From positions 124,001 through 188,000 of the forward strand of contig JABJUM010000096.1 of the NCBI GenBank assembly GCA_016169955.1: a DNA stretch of 64,000 nucleotides, in the 5' to 3' direction. The stretch is from Phytophthora vignae f. sp. vignae. Its lineage: Eukaryota; Oomycota; Peronosporomycetes; Peronosporales; Peronosporaceae. The number at the start of each line of letters is the position of its first letter. Position 1 is the stretch's first letter. The notes under the pieces are model-generated. The model was not told where the DNA came from. It saw only the letters and a program-made list of their open reading frames with translations, and did not search any database. Shown here one piece after another: positions 53,739-64,000 of this stretch. Position numbers and translations under genes: made by a program.

Positions 53739-55360
53739 TTACCCGAAACTAGCAGAGACGCGTGCCAGTCTGGCGTTCATGGGTCCTTGGACCGGGAGAG
53801 TTAGTGAATACCCGAAGCCAACGTCCTCCGGGTTCTCTATGTGTATGTGGAACCTGCTGAGCAGCGCCGCCGCCACCAACTTCAGCTCGAGGCCTGCTAG
53901 GGACGACCCAAGACACATCCGAGGTCCCGCATTGAAGGCGACGAACTTGAAAGCCGAGACACTGGCGATCTTCTTCGTGACGGGGTCGATCCAGCGTTCG
54001 GGTTTAAACTCAGCAGCGTCGGGCCCCCAGACGTGGGGCATCCGACCCATAGCGTACAGCGGGAGGCAGCCCATGGACCCAGCGGCCACGAACGTGCCGT
54101 CGGACAGCACGGTGTCGCGTACCGCGTACTTGGGCGAGATCGGCATGGACGGATACAGACGCAGCGTCTCCTTGATCGCTGCCTCCAGGTACACGAGCCT
54201 GTTGACTTGCTCGAGCGTCGGCACGCAGCTCTCGGCCGTCATGAGCTCCGGCAGCTTCTTGTAGATCTCGTGACGCAGTTTGCTCTCAACGCGCGGGTTC
54301 TGACTCACGCAGAAGAAGAACCAGCTCAAGGCTTGGGCGGTGGTGTCACGTCCCGCCACCAAGAAGTTGACGACCACGTCGCGCAGGTGGACGGGGTCGT
54401 AGAGCTGCTCGTCCGTCTCGGAGGACCTGGCGAGCGCGTCGAGGTAGAGCGACAGCATGTTCGTGGCCTTATCTTCAGGCTCCATCGCGCGTTGGGCGAG
54501 CACTCGCTGGACGATGCTGAGCACCGTCGCGTCGATCTCCTTGATGTCGAGCTGGAGCTGGTCCTCCGCGCCCAGACCTAGTCGCCGCTGCATCTCCCAG
54601 AACCAACGCGGCCGGACGAACCGCAGCGCTGTGAGTTGCTGCGCGCGGTCGAAGGCTGCTTGGAACGGGAGCTCCTTGTTGGCCCTCAGACAATCCATCT
54701 TGAGTCCGAAGCTGATGTCCGCGAACGCCTCGGTCGAGAAGCAGCTCAACAGTTTGTACAGGTCCACGGAGCGATTCCGAACGCAGATCTGCTTCAGCAC
54801 GTCGTGGAGCGCCATGGTGTGGCGGGTGACGGCCTCGATCATGCAGTCGCGAAGCTCTTTGGCCCGGAATAACCCATGAGCGATATCTCGTTGGTGCGCC
54901 CACTTGACCCCGTCCGCAGCGAAAATACCGTCACCTAGCAAGTCCTTCATGTTCTGGTAGTACTGAGGCCCCTGGGGAAGTTCATGAACTGGTGCTTGAG
55001 CACGTCTTCGAACGCCTCGGGCGTGGAGACCACCAGCATCCGAGGCAAGCCCAGGACTTTGGTAGTGAACGGTTTGCCCTCAAGCCGCTCGCAAGTCCGT
55101 GTGAACCATTCGTGGAGGTTGTTGCCAGCGAGGAGGAAGCCCAGCGTGTTATGCAGCACCGGAAGCGTCCAAGGAGGACAGTCAGCCTCTCGTCGCTTCG
55201 GGTCCGAGTCCGTTCGCTCTTTCAACGCCTCTGGGGTCTCTGCTGACGATGAACCGATGCATCTGGAGAGCTGGATAACGAGCGGAAGCAGGAGGAAGCT
55301 CGTGACAGCGAGTGCGTGGTGCAAAGGGTTCTCCAGCTTCAGCGCCGCCACCGACAGCAT
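53739..55360 (-). pseudogene. Cytochrome P450 (CYP86/CYP5014-like) with 1-bp frameshift
   Basis: Starts at ATG 55360 with a membrane anchor (LLLPLVIQL near residues 17-30). Downstream frame motifs: HQRDIAHGLF (helix C), FLVAGRDTTAQAL (I helix), KETLRLYPSMP (ExxR), FKPERW and the haem loop FNAGPRMCLG with its Cys ligand. The frame breaks at 54973-54979, inside the conserved F-x-N-F-P-x-G segment: the N-terminal part runs out of frame at a C-run, and the rest resumes one base later. One missing base in CCCC explains it, as the two parts join without loss of conserved residues. This may be a real lesion or a sequence error. Related oomycete enzymes are predicted fatty-acid hydroxylases. No introns. 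Confidence 0.85.
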
Positions 55361-55774
55361 CGTGACCGAGAGTGCGAATGTTGACAAGTGAGACGGTTCG
55401 AGCGGAGACTGTGGCGATTGCCTTCTGGCCAGAGAGGGGCTGTCATCCCTCCAGCATTCAGAGGGAAGACCTTCTGGCTCCATGCAGCACTCGACTGCCA
55501 CACGTTGCGTGTCTCGAAGACTGCATGTTGCAGTGGCCCCAGCTGCCATGCGCTCGTGCTTGAAAAACATTCGACCAGACTTGACCACGTGGGAGAGCGA
55601 TCGCAGGACCACACGATACTGTATCCATCATCGAAAGCATGGCGTGCTGCAGAGCATGCGACCATTAGAGGAGCACAGCCTTCATTGCTCACAACACGTC
55701 ACAGGCAATTCAGTTTGACACCAACAAAGCGTTCTAGTTCTTCTAGTAGTTATTGAGAGCTACTAAGTAAGTCT

Positions 55775-57331
55775 TTAGACATTCGGCTTGATAACTTGCC
55801 GATACGCTCCTCTCATTTGGTGCATCTGCTCGTCTACCATCCCATCCGTAGCCGCTTGTTTAGTTTCTTTGGCCTCGGGATCACTCGCAGTATCCTGTGC
55901 AATCTTCTCCCATTCGAGCACCAGGCCATACAGACGCTGTCGCCCCGTGAGGTGTCGAGCTTCAGCATCGGAAAACTGCGCTCCGGTGATGTCAAACGGA
56001 CAATCCACGCGACGCTCGCCAAACGCTCCCGGGTATACATCGGCCATTCGCGCCTTCATGTAGTACACGGGCTGCTCCTCAGGATTAAAGTACAAGACGA
56101 GATCACTGTTGAGGTAGAACAACGGCACGTCGTCCTCGCTCGTCTGCTTGATAGGGAACACCTGGGCCATATCACCACAAAGTGTCGAGTTCTTCTCTCC
56201 GTGGTCTTGGTATTCCGTCCCAACCGCCCCGATCGCGTGGTCCGAGAAGGAATACTGCGCCTCCGCCAGCTCCGCAGCGTAGAAATACAGCTCCTTGTCT
56301 CCGTACGAAGGAGGAGAACCAATATCACTAAGCGCCTTGAACGATGCCAGGATGGCAGTCGCGCGCGGCTGCTTCTTCTTGCTTCAGAACATGAGCGAGG
56401 TGTCCACTTGATGACCCGTGCGGAGGTTCCACGAGTGGCTAGTGAGCAAATAGTCGCTGGGCTCGAACTGCAGTTCGACCGGGGCGGGGTTCGGCAGCGT
56501 GGGCTTCGCACGCTCCAGCGTGGGGATGAAGCGGAACGGAGCAGGGTCGAACTTGGACATGTACCGATGCTGGAAGGAAACGTTCCCCGATCCGCCCACG
56601 CGTTCGGCCATGAAGTAGATCTCGTGCGCGATGTGGTCGTTCATGAGCAATGTGCCTGTGGTCTTGAACTTGGCCGACTCCCAAAGCACCGCTGGGCTCA
56701 CGAAGAAGGCCGTGTCGGCGTCGATCATCATGATCTCCTCGAACTGGGAGAACACCACAGACACGATCTTGATATCGAAGGACCGGAACTTGTTGTGGCA
56801 CGCGGCCAAGAATTCACAGAAAACTTTCTTGGTCGAGTTGTTGTCGGCCTCCACCGTCGCAGCAGCAGCGAGCTCACAGACGTCGTAGAACCGGATGGAG
56901 CCCAGCGCCGCCTTCTGCGTGAGCAGCTCCAGCGACGCGTCGTCTACGTCTCCACAGTACGGCAACTCGATGGGCTCGTCGACGCCCATGGTGCGCAGCT
57001 CCAGGATCAGCGACGCTGCGAGCTTGACGATCGGCTCGTAGACTGGGATGACGATGCCCCGGGGCTGCGACGTGTTCTGCGCGATGGCATTCAGCGTCCG
57101 CACCAGCGCCAACTTCTCGGGCTTCACCTCCAACGTTGCATCGAGCTCAGCAGCAGTCGCAGCAGGCTGCTGCAGTGGCTGGGTCCGCTCGGCGGTGTGG
57201 AAGACGCATGTGGACGAGGGGAGTGCGTTCCACGCGAGCTTCGAGTCGAGGTACACGGCGATGAGCCCGAGCGACGCCAGCAACGCGAGGGTGAACACGC
57301 GAGGCGTGCAGCGCTTTACGGACAAGTTCAT
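55775..57331 (-). pseudogene. GT71-type (MNN1-like) glycosyltransferase with in-frame TGA
   Basis: Type II membrane protein: ATG 57331, a short basic cytosolic tail, one membrane segment (FTLALLASLGLIAVYL), a stem, then an alpha-mannosyltransferase-like catalytic domain with the DxD metal motif in IDADTAFFVSP and TGTLLMNDH. Codon 316 is TGA (56386-56384) between DTSLMF and SKKKQPRATAIL. The same frame continues for 202 more codons with conserved-looking GDKELYFYAAEL, as expected for the family, to a stop at 55775. A TGG-to-TGA change would explain it. Otherwise undamaged. Possible sequence error, stop readthrough or pseudogene. Likely Golgi protein glycosylation if functional. Confidence 0.8.
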
Positions 57332-57903
57332 GCTCGTCAAGCGATGACGCGTCAACCGACCGTCCTAAGATAGTCAGACCGATAACACGTGGAGCTTGAG
57401 CACGGACGGATGGATTTGTTGGGGAGGGGAGGGGGCTTTGCAAACGCATTCTCCCGCTTGCTTGGGTGTTCTCCATGCCGCGCAGGAGTGCTCTTGGTCC
57501 GATCTACTGTAACTTTACACTTCAACTGCAGAAGGGTCCTCATGATGTAGCCATTGTCATCCTCCTCCGTTCGCCAGGGGCAAAATCGCGCTGCGCACGA
57601 GGGAGCTCAGAGATTCCCAGTGCGATGTTGACTCACTTAAAAAAAAATACGTCGTGAAAGGCTGCAAGCGGAAGCTTTTGTGAATGAATGCCGGCCAACT
57701 TTTCCAAATCGCGGCGGTTTGGAGATGCCACACCTATCGCCAGATACAAAACTCAAGTTATTTGCCCAATGGTCCATGGGCCCGCATGTCAAGCTGAATT
57801 CGTACTTAGACGGAAACCTATAGCCAATGCTAGTGGCTCTGGCAATGGCCGGCGATTGGCGTCCGGCGATACCGGTGGAAATCATGAGTAGAACCTACAA
57901 TAC
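57332..57903. other. Intergenic, no gene seen
   Basis: Promoter side of the glycosyltransferase and flank of the foldback element. No supported frame, RNA gene or repeat end other than the TAC at 57901-57903 that flanks the next element. Confidence 0.5.
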
Positions 57904-59220
57904 TAAGGTGCCTCGCCAGTTTAGCTCAATGTGTACTTTTTCCGCAGAACAATAGTCATAACTTTTTTCTTGGCATCCTCCCAGAAAGTTAAAAATATGC
58001 CACAAATCTACAGGATCTCGACTACAACGCGGTACTCTTATTGTGGTTGGAGTGTTTTATCAGCGAGCTGTGTGCATCAAGGAAAAATAGAGTGCTTTTG
58101 GTGCCGCCGACCAGTTTAACGCAGCAAAATATCTTGGGGTTTGTATAGGCGAAGCATCCTCTTGGTCATTTTGTACACGTTTGGTGAAAATAGTACATAT
58201 GTTGGCTCGGTTTTGGTCGGGTTAGGTGACGGCCTCCCGATAGACGGCCTTGAGCTGAGTCTCGGCGCCGCTCTGCGGACGCTGCCTTCGGGCAGCGTCT
58301 AGTTCACTGCGGGGCATATGCGGATGTCTTCGAGGGCAAGGCGGTGAGGTGATGGCAAGCTGTGGCCAAGGACTCACCGCGCAGAAGGCTTCGCTGCGCG
58401 CTATGACCGGGCTCGCCGTAGCGGGCGGGTTCCTAACGGCATGCATCAGAAAGATGAACTGTACGCGCGACAAGACCATGGCGTAGGGCGGATTCCCGAC
58501 CGGGACTCGACAGTCAACACGACGGCAGGCGCAGGATTCAGCGAGAGGAGCGCAAGACACAAGAACAGATACTATAGATCAAGGCGCAAGGCTACGCTGG
58601 ACATGCTAAGGACCGACGAGCAGGACGTGCAAGGAGCAGAACAGATACTACAGATCAAGGCGCGGACGGCTGGGGACATCGATCGGCGGCAGGACCTACA
58701 TGAAGAGACCCGTGCTGGAGAGCGAAGCAGCGAGCCCCCACTTTCGCCAAGGACGATGAGGAGGGAGGGGGAGCACGGCGAGCCTCACATTTCCTGGCGT
58801 ATAAAAAAAAAGGTATAAACCGGAACTGTACCCAGTTGTGGGTACAGTAGCGGTTTGCCTCGCCTGATTTTTGCACCTAACCTAGCAAGACAGAGTCTGG
58901 GCAGGAGTAATAAGGCTACGCGAACACGTAACTCATTTCATTTCATGTTGGCTCGGTTTTCTGGCCAAAATGGCCAATGGGGATGCTTCAAGATGTTTCG
59001 TTGTGTTAAACTGGTCGGCGGTCCCAAAAGCACTCTATTTTTCCTTGATGCACACAGCTCGCTGATAAAACACTCCAACCACAATAAGAGTACCGCGTTG
59101 TAGTCGAGATCCTGTAGATTTGTGGCATATTTTTAAATTCTAGGAGGATACCTAGAAAAAAGTTATAACTATTCTCCTGCGGGAAAAGTAAACATTGCGC
59201 TAAACTGGTCAGGCATCTTA
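57904..59220. mobile_element. Foldback / long-TIR element (about 1.3 kb)
   Basis: Two inverted arms of about 280 bp. The left runs from 57904 (TAAGGTGCCT) to about 58190, the right from about 58955 to 59220 (AGGCATCTTA). Shared blocks include AAACTGGTCGGCGG, GCTGTGTGCATCAAGGAAAAATAGAGTGCTTTTGG (as inverted text) and ATGCCACAAATCTACAGGAT. The arms are diverged by a few percent with small gaps. The trinucleotide TAC flanks both ends and may be the target-site duplication. The GC-rich middle has a perfect 9-bp hairpin (58826-58847) and two copies of GAACAGATACTA. No transposase is encoded. Superfamily unresolved. Confidence 0.65.
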
Positions 59221-59321
59221 TACAGAACTCTGCCTGAGTACCGAACGCCTGATATATATAAGGGCTCTAGGTTTATAAAGTGATCTCAGCGTTACCATAA
59301 AAAAGGCTGTACTGAATTAGT

Positions 59322-59627
59322 TTAGTTTAGAAGGACTTTGAGGCTTGCTTTGTTAATCAAGCCCAAGCGAAGCCAGAAGTGCTGAATTGTTTCAGCGCTG
59401 ACCTTTGACCAAACGTGTTCGCACCACATCAGTGCGGTTAGTAGCTCTAATTTGTAAGGACTATCTGCTCCCTCTCCTAGTTGATCTAGTGCATGCATCA
59501 TCTTTTCAAAAAGCACATACCTTTTGATGAAGTAGATTATTCCATGGTCCATTGACTGAAAATGTGAAAGTGGAAAGGTGTAGAAGACCGCACAGGCAAT
59601 CGAAAGCGCGCCAATTTTCAACTGCAC
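59322..59627 (-). pseudogene. pogo/Tigger-type DDE transposase remnant
   Basis: A 101-codon frame resembles the end of the DDE_1 domain: SMDHGIIYFIKRYVLFEKMM corresponds to the family's P-M-D-x-G-x-I-x-x-x-K-x-x-Y-R segment. Its last third, ALMWCEHVWSKVSAETIQHFW, corresponds to the W-x-x-V-x-x-x-T-I-x-x-C-W end. The catalytic Asp residues upstream are not found in any continuous frame, so this is a fragment. Confidence 0.5.
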
Positions 59628-59905
59628 AGCTTAGTACCTCTGGCCAAACAAAGGTATCCTGGATTTTTACATCAGTACCTTTGCCCATCTCCGTTCGACC
59701 AGTCGTTGGACCTTGAAGTATTAGTTATATGAGGTTATGTATTGTATACCCGTTCGGTATTTAGGCAGATTTCTGTAATAACTTAGTACTGTCTCGTCAT
59801 ACTACAATTAACGTTACTAGTAGTATGCACTTAGTCCTCGTGTTTGTAGCCGCCTCCACAGCGACGTTGGGCAGTGGCAACAATGACATTCACCGGCGTG
59901 GTCTT

Positions 59906-60573
59906 GGGACTTACTAAAGCTACGTGACAAAAGTACTAGAGCTACGTGGTGGTACCCATAGTTTGGTACACCATTCGGGAGCTCTAGCAGTTCTGAAGCA
60001 GAATAATCTTCAGTGCCCAGGGAGATCTTGCCATCCTGCTTGCACCTTGACAGCGATACTTGATGCCCGCCCGGACTCCAGATAATATCTGCAACAGCGT
60101 GATGCTAAGTTCCCCGATGAACAGCTACATGTATAGCAAAGCAGCTTGTTGTGGGCAAACAACAGCGAACTCATCGAGAACTGGGACTTGTTTTCGGGAC
60201 TTTGATGCGTTGCGTGTTTGGCTATGAGGTATATGAACATGTGCTCTCATTTTTGGTGCATTGTTGCGGCTACTTGATGAGTATTGGTATCCTTACCGCA
60301 GCCCCCTCTTGGTGGTAAGGCGATGGTTGGATATTCAGGATGTTCATGGGGGTGAGGTGAGCGAGCAGAATGGCTTTAGACACAGCGAAGCTCACGAAGG
60401 AATCGGGCGACGTGTGTGCTTCTCGTGTGCCTTGGCGAATTGTTTTATGAAATCTTTAGCCCAAGTAAGATTACATGCATTTGTGCTCTACAGCAACCAA
60501 TGGAATGATGTACCAAAATCGGGGTACCACCAAGTAGCTCTAGTACGTTTGTCATGTAGCTTTAGTAAGTCCC
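59906..60573. mobile_element. MITE with ~75-bp inverted repeats
   Basis: GGGACTTACTAAAGCTAC begins at 59906 and its reverse complement (ACTTTAGTAAGTCCC-type end) closes at 60573. Matching continues for about 75 bp with few changes (TGACAAA, GTACTAGAGCTAC, TGGTGGTACCC). CGTGGT occurs just outside both ends (59897-59902 and 60574-60579), a possible target duplication although offset by 3 nt on the left. No coding capacity. Confidence 0.6.
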
Positions 60574-62516
60574 CGTGGTGTTGAGCATTGCTATAGTTCT
60601 CCGCGTAGGTGTTGATGGGTTTCATGCACAGCTCCTCGAGGTCATCGCGATTGTGGTTGCTGGTGTTCAGCGTCGAAATAGCGCTGTTCAGCTTGGCGGT
60701 GGCCGTCGAGTTGCCTGTTATGAGACAGCGAGTGGAGCTCGATCCCACTGGCAAACTGTGGAGCAGTTCCATGTTGGCCTCATAGATACCAAGGACCTGG
60801 TAGAGCAGCGTGGTAGAGCAGCGCAGTTCAAACCGGTGAGCTGCGTCATCTGGCTCCTCTTGTGGATCTCGGACGAGCCGTCGAACTCAGCGAGGTCGCC
60901 GACGTAGTCATGGCTCATGGAGATGGTGTTGACGGTACCATTATCGATAACCCCATAGTGTCTGGCGTAGCGAGTACCAAGGAGGATATAGAGAACATTG
61001 AGCGGCAGCAGCACCGTGAGGATGTTCGTGTGCAAAATTTTCTGCAGCTTTAATACGTACGTCGTCGACGTATAACGTCGCCGTAACACCGAGTTCCTCC
61101 TCTGGAGCAGCGGTCGTGCCCTTCTCGAGCATTTGAGCCAGCACGCAGTGTCCCGTACCAGGGTATATGGAGCACCTACCAGGGGTCCCGACGGCGGACT
61201 CCTGTCGTGACGGGTCGATCACTGCGGGGTATCGCGCTTAGCCTACCCTTGTTGAAGTACCAACTCGCTGGAACTGTGCTTTTTACGAGATGTTTTTACC
61301 TCGTGTAATTACGCCCCTGTACCGTAGAATATCGACTGGTTAGGATAGGTTGTAGGTAGCGGAACTGGTAGAATCGCGCTCACTTTCCTTTTGGTAAAGC
61401 CACTGAAGAGGCCCCGGCAGGGGCCGAAACGCGTCTGGCACGCGATCAACAAGGACTGTCATTTCGTCTACGTTTCCTTGTTTCAAGAACCCTAAAGTGG
61501 CGACGCACAGCGGATGATGCGTTGGACGTCCACGAACGAGGTACCAGGACAAGAGGCCGTGTCTGTGGTCAACGGAAGCCGAGAAGACCGCCCAGGACGG
61601 GTGTCACGCGGTATTGACAATGGTGTACATAGTGAAGAAGAAGGGTTGTCACGATCGAGGATGGAGGACACGACAGGAGACCCCAGCGCTGTCCAGGAGG
61701 GGTGTCGCCTTCGCGAAGACTAAGCTACCCTGTTAGTCTAGTTTAGCAAACACTCCTAAATCTACCATGTTCAAGAACAAGCAAAACGTTTCATTCTTTT
61801 ACATCCCCAACTACTTCGTCTACAACTACTACTCCGACTCCTCGCTCTACTCCTTACTCCATTCAGCCGCGGCATACTTTAAAGACCCCGAATAGGGTGG
61901 GGGGGGGGAGGGTCGGGCCGCCCATACTGTTGTCCACGAGGTGGATCTTTCTTGACAAGCCGAGCGGAGCCCCACATAGCGGGGCTCGAAGTACATGGTT
62001 TAGCCGAGCAAGTGGAGCTGGCCGCCTCGCTCCTCTCGGCGGTGAAGAATGACCCAGTTTAAATTTGAAGTTGACGTGCGAGATGGTCAGAGTTGACATT
62101 CATTACATATTAGATTACTATCGTGCAATTTTCAGTAGTGATTTTTACGGATAAGTCGCTCTATATTGCAAAGTAGATCACATGTAAAATAAGGTGTTTA
62201 TCATTAACTAAAGATACTTACTCCTAGTTATTTGACAGATCAAACTGGGACACTCGCTGCCTTCCGTCAAAGAGCACAAAAGAATACGCTGCTTGGCGAA
62301 GTGGATCCCTTTGCTTGTTGTTCGAGGTGCTCGAACAGAGCAACCGACGCTACACAACAGACGATAGCAAGTGTCGTTTTAACCCGACGCAAAGATGTAA
62401 ACACAGTTGTAAAGTTGGTGTACTGCGATAAGCATTGAGGATGTCCCTGAGTCCTCTACCTCACTTCTATTGATCTACACCTTTGCCCGGCCATTATTGG
62501 CCTTTTCCGCAATCAA
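60574..62516. other. Degenerate transposon-like DNA, unresolved
   Basis: Fragmented frames occur on both strands. For example, the minus-strand frame ending near 60718 has a hydrophobic then Asp/Gly-rich run, but no protease, RT or integrase motif that I could confirm. 61885-62045 is GC-rich with a run of G (61899-61909) and inverted text (GAGCCCCACATAGCGGGGCTC). Nothing supportable as a gene. Confidence 0.4.
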
Positions 62517-64000
62517 AGTTGACACAAATTTTGGAGTTAGTTGAAATTAGCAAAATATTTCCCAAATCATGAAATTCATTTCATTCAAAGTTGCCTAATT
62601 CTCAACCAAAGATGGCACTCTTCCTGGGGACTCGCACTTTCCGTACCCTGTCACATCCCGTACTGCATGTCCTCCATGCACAGCGCCGCATTGACGAAGT
62701 CACGCGCGTGAAGCTCCATCTTGAGCACCAACTGCTGCGTAATGCAGGGCATTGACACGTGGGCCGCGCGCTCCAGAAGGCGCATGCGCGCCTCCGTCAT
62801 CGTGAGCCTCTTGCCTTCATCGTCCGTCTGGAACCCTGGCTGCAGCATCTCCTCGCGCATGAGCGCCAGGTACTGTTTAATGTGCGACTTAAGCACACTG
62901 AAACAGTTCTCGATAGGGTTACACATTGGACTGTAGGGTCCAAGGCGTAGCAGGACCAGGTCGTCACGGGCCTTCACGAGCACCTCCGTTTGATTGTGCG
63001 CTGGCGCGTTATCAAACACGATCACGACCTTCTTGTCCGCATACTCGGACTTGTACACGTCCGACTCCTTGACGACGTCGTACAGGTTCTCGATGAAGTC
63101 GGCATTGGTCTGCATCTTAATGCTGCCGCGATGCGTTTGGTACGCCACGACACCGATAGCAGACGACACAGCGCACTGTATCTGCAGGTTTGCCCCTTTG
63201 GACGGCGGCAGCTTCTCGACGGCGCGCTCTCCCTTCTTGGCGCACCCGCGAGTACGCTTGACGTACAAGTTGTAGTTAGTCTCGTCAAAATACACGACGA
63301 GGTTGCCCTCGTTGTGGTGTTTGGCGAGCTCCTCAGCGAACTGCTTCCTCTTCTCCTTGTTCTCCTGACTGTTGCACGTGAACGGTCGATACGAGCCTAT
63401 GATGACAATTATTGTACAGCAGTGTTAGTTATAAAGAGTCATATATAATGCGTGTAACAAGCGAGTCTCACCTGATTCACGGTGTACAGCATGTCGAGCA
63501 GGTGGCGGGAGATGGTCGAGGTCGAGAGGTGCACCTGGAAGTCGTCCATGACGAGGTCCTGCATAGTCTTCAGAGGGTACGAGCAGCACTCATTCAGGTA
63601 GGACGCGAGCGCCTCCTTGATTGCCGGCGTCACCTTCGCCACCCTTGCGCCACCGCGCGGGAGGTTCCCCACGCGGCCCGACTTCACCAGGTACTGCGCT
63701 GTCGTCCGCGGAAAGCCGTTGTGGCGCGCGACAGCCTGCCAGTCACCCCCGGAGTTGTACGCGTCCAGGACCCTGCGGCGCTCTTCGGGGCTGTGCGCCT
63801 TGAGTGAAGCTTGAGAAGGCATCTTTAGGCTTGGTGGTGAGTTGGGAAATGAAAGCTTTTAGCGGCGCCTACAGCAACAGGAGTCGTGCTGCAGGACGCA
63901 AGGGCAAGTCGAAGCGTTTTACGTCAGCGCCAACATTGGTTGAAGATTAGACGGATTTGCTTGAAATGAAGCTGATACTTCAACCATAATTTTATCAACT
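62517..64000 (-). mobile_element. Tc1/mariner-superfamily element (reaches window end)
   Basis: The left end AGTTGACACAAATTTTGG (62517 on) and the reverse complement of the window's last bases (AGTTGATAAAATTATGG) form an imperfect inverted repeat. Weaker matching extends inward about 90 bp (for example TCAACCAA). The transposase lies between on the minus strand. The right terminus and target duplication may lie beyond 64000. Confidence 0.65.
62651..63822 (-). pseudogene. Tc1/mariner-type DDE transposase (splice/frame uncertain)
   Basis: ATG 63822 opens a helix-turn-helix N-terminus (SPEERRRVLDAYNSGGDWQ, then LPRGGARVAKVT) running to MLYTVNQ at 63472. A 75-bp stretch with a GTGAGA donor, CTAAC branch site and ATAG acceptor follows. 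After it a frame with TCNSQENKEKRKQF leads into the catalytic domain: VYFDETNYN (first Asp), VIVFDNAPAH (second Asp) and SPMCNPIENCF (Glu). I count 33 residues between the second Asp and the Glu. The intron as drawn leaves the frame off by one base, so either a different junction is used or a 1-nt lesion disables this copy. The catalytic triad itself is present. Confidence 0.7.

Noticed and set aside
56384..56386. Selenocysteine at the in-frame TGA of the GT71 gene
   Set aside because: Family has no selenoprotein members and no SECIS-like stem was noticed in the 3' region; mutation or error is simpler.
60718..61222. Retrotransposon protease or gag on the minus strand
   Set aside because: No DTG/DSG, zinc-knuckle or RT motif could be confirmed; frames are broken.
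1..64000. RXLR or CRN effector genes expected in oomycetes
   Set aside because: No frame combines a signal peptide with RxLR-dEER, nor an LFLAK motif.

Overview
The window looks like nuclear DNA of an oomycete, most likely Phytophthora or a close relative. The genes are compact. Introns are mostly 60-150 bp with GTRNG-type donors and often a CTAAC branch site. One start carries a near-perfect oomycete Inr-FPR core promoter (28938). A flagellar IFT56 gene implies zoospores, a KDO8P synthase is present, and a Crypton-type tyrosine-recombinase transposon occurs twice. No bacterial operon structure is seen. Exon models were built by hand from splice signals and reading phase, and every multi-exon model reported as intact closes in frame.

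Layout. 1-3.35 kb is repeat-derived and holds a MITE at 799-1219. 3.35-36.6 kb is a dense housekeeping block, in order: threonyl-tRNA synthetase; Kelch protein; a TatD-RtcA fusion; an AIMP3-like GST-C protein; a two-RRM nucleolar-type protein; a Rad60/NIP45-like protein with three SUMO-like domains; a rolling-stone-like membrane protein; a small unknown; IFT56; an FHA/coiled-coil gene; CWC15; a MORN protein; peptidyl-tRNA hydrolase; a multi-pass membrane protein; a PH-CLU-TPR protein; a VOC-like protein; CDC73; a cyclic-nucleotide-binding protein; KDO8P synthase; and a membrane protein.

36.7-43.0 kb is a head-to-tail dimer of two apparently identical 3148-bp Crypton elements. It sits exactly at the start codon of an RS-tailed cyclophilin gene, with the 5-bp sequence ATGGT at all three junctions. 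The downstream ATGGT is the cyclophilin start codon, so the reading frame survives while its original leader and promoter are now 6.3 kb away. Each unit carries a 661-aa recombinase gene in three exons, an antisense tRNA-like cloverleaf with a UUCG-capped arm in place of an anticodon loop, and a minisatellite.

44-48.4 kb is repeat-rich and holds a diverged relative of the first MITE. 48.4-57.3 kb holds a gamma-tubulin complex protein, a class I HDAC, a P450 and a GT71 glycosyltransferase. The last three each show one small lesion: no ATG, a 1-bp frameshift and an in-frame TGA. 57.3-64 kb is transposon debris: a 1.3-kb foldback element, a pogo-like fragment, a 0.67-kb MITE and a Tc1/mariner-type element that reaches the window end.

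Strongest leads: the Crypton dimer at a start codon, its tRNA mimic, the TatD-RtcA fusion, and the triplicated SUMO-like exon pair. Functional themes include translation and tRNA/RNA repair (ThrRS, AIMP3-like, Pth, RtcA), transcription and splicing (CDC73, CWC15, SR-cyclophilin) and microtubule/flagellum (IFT56, GCP). There is no sign of functional clustering beyond tight packing.
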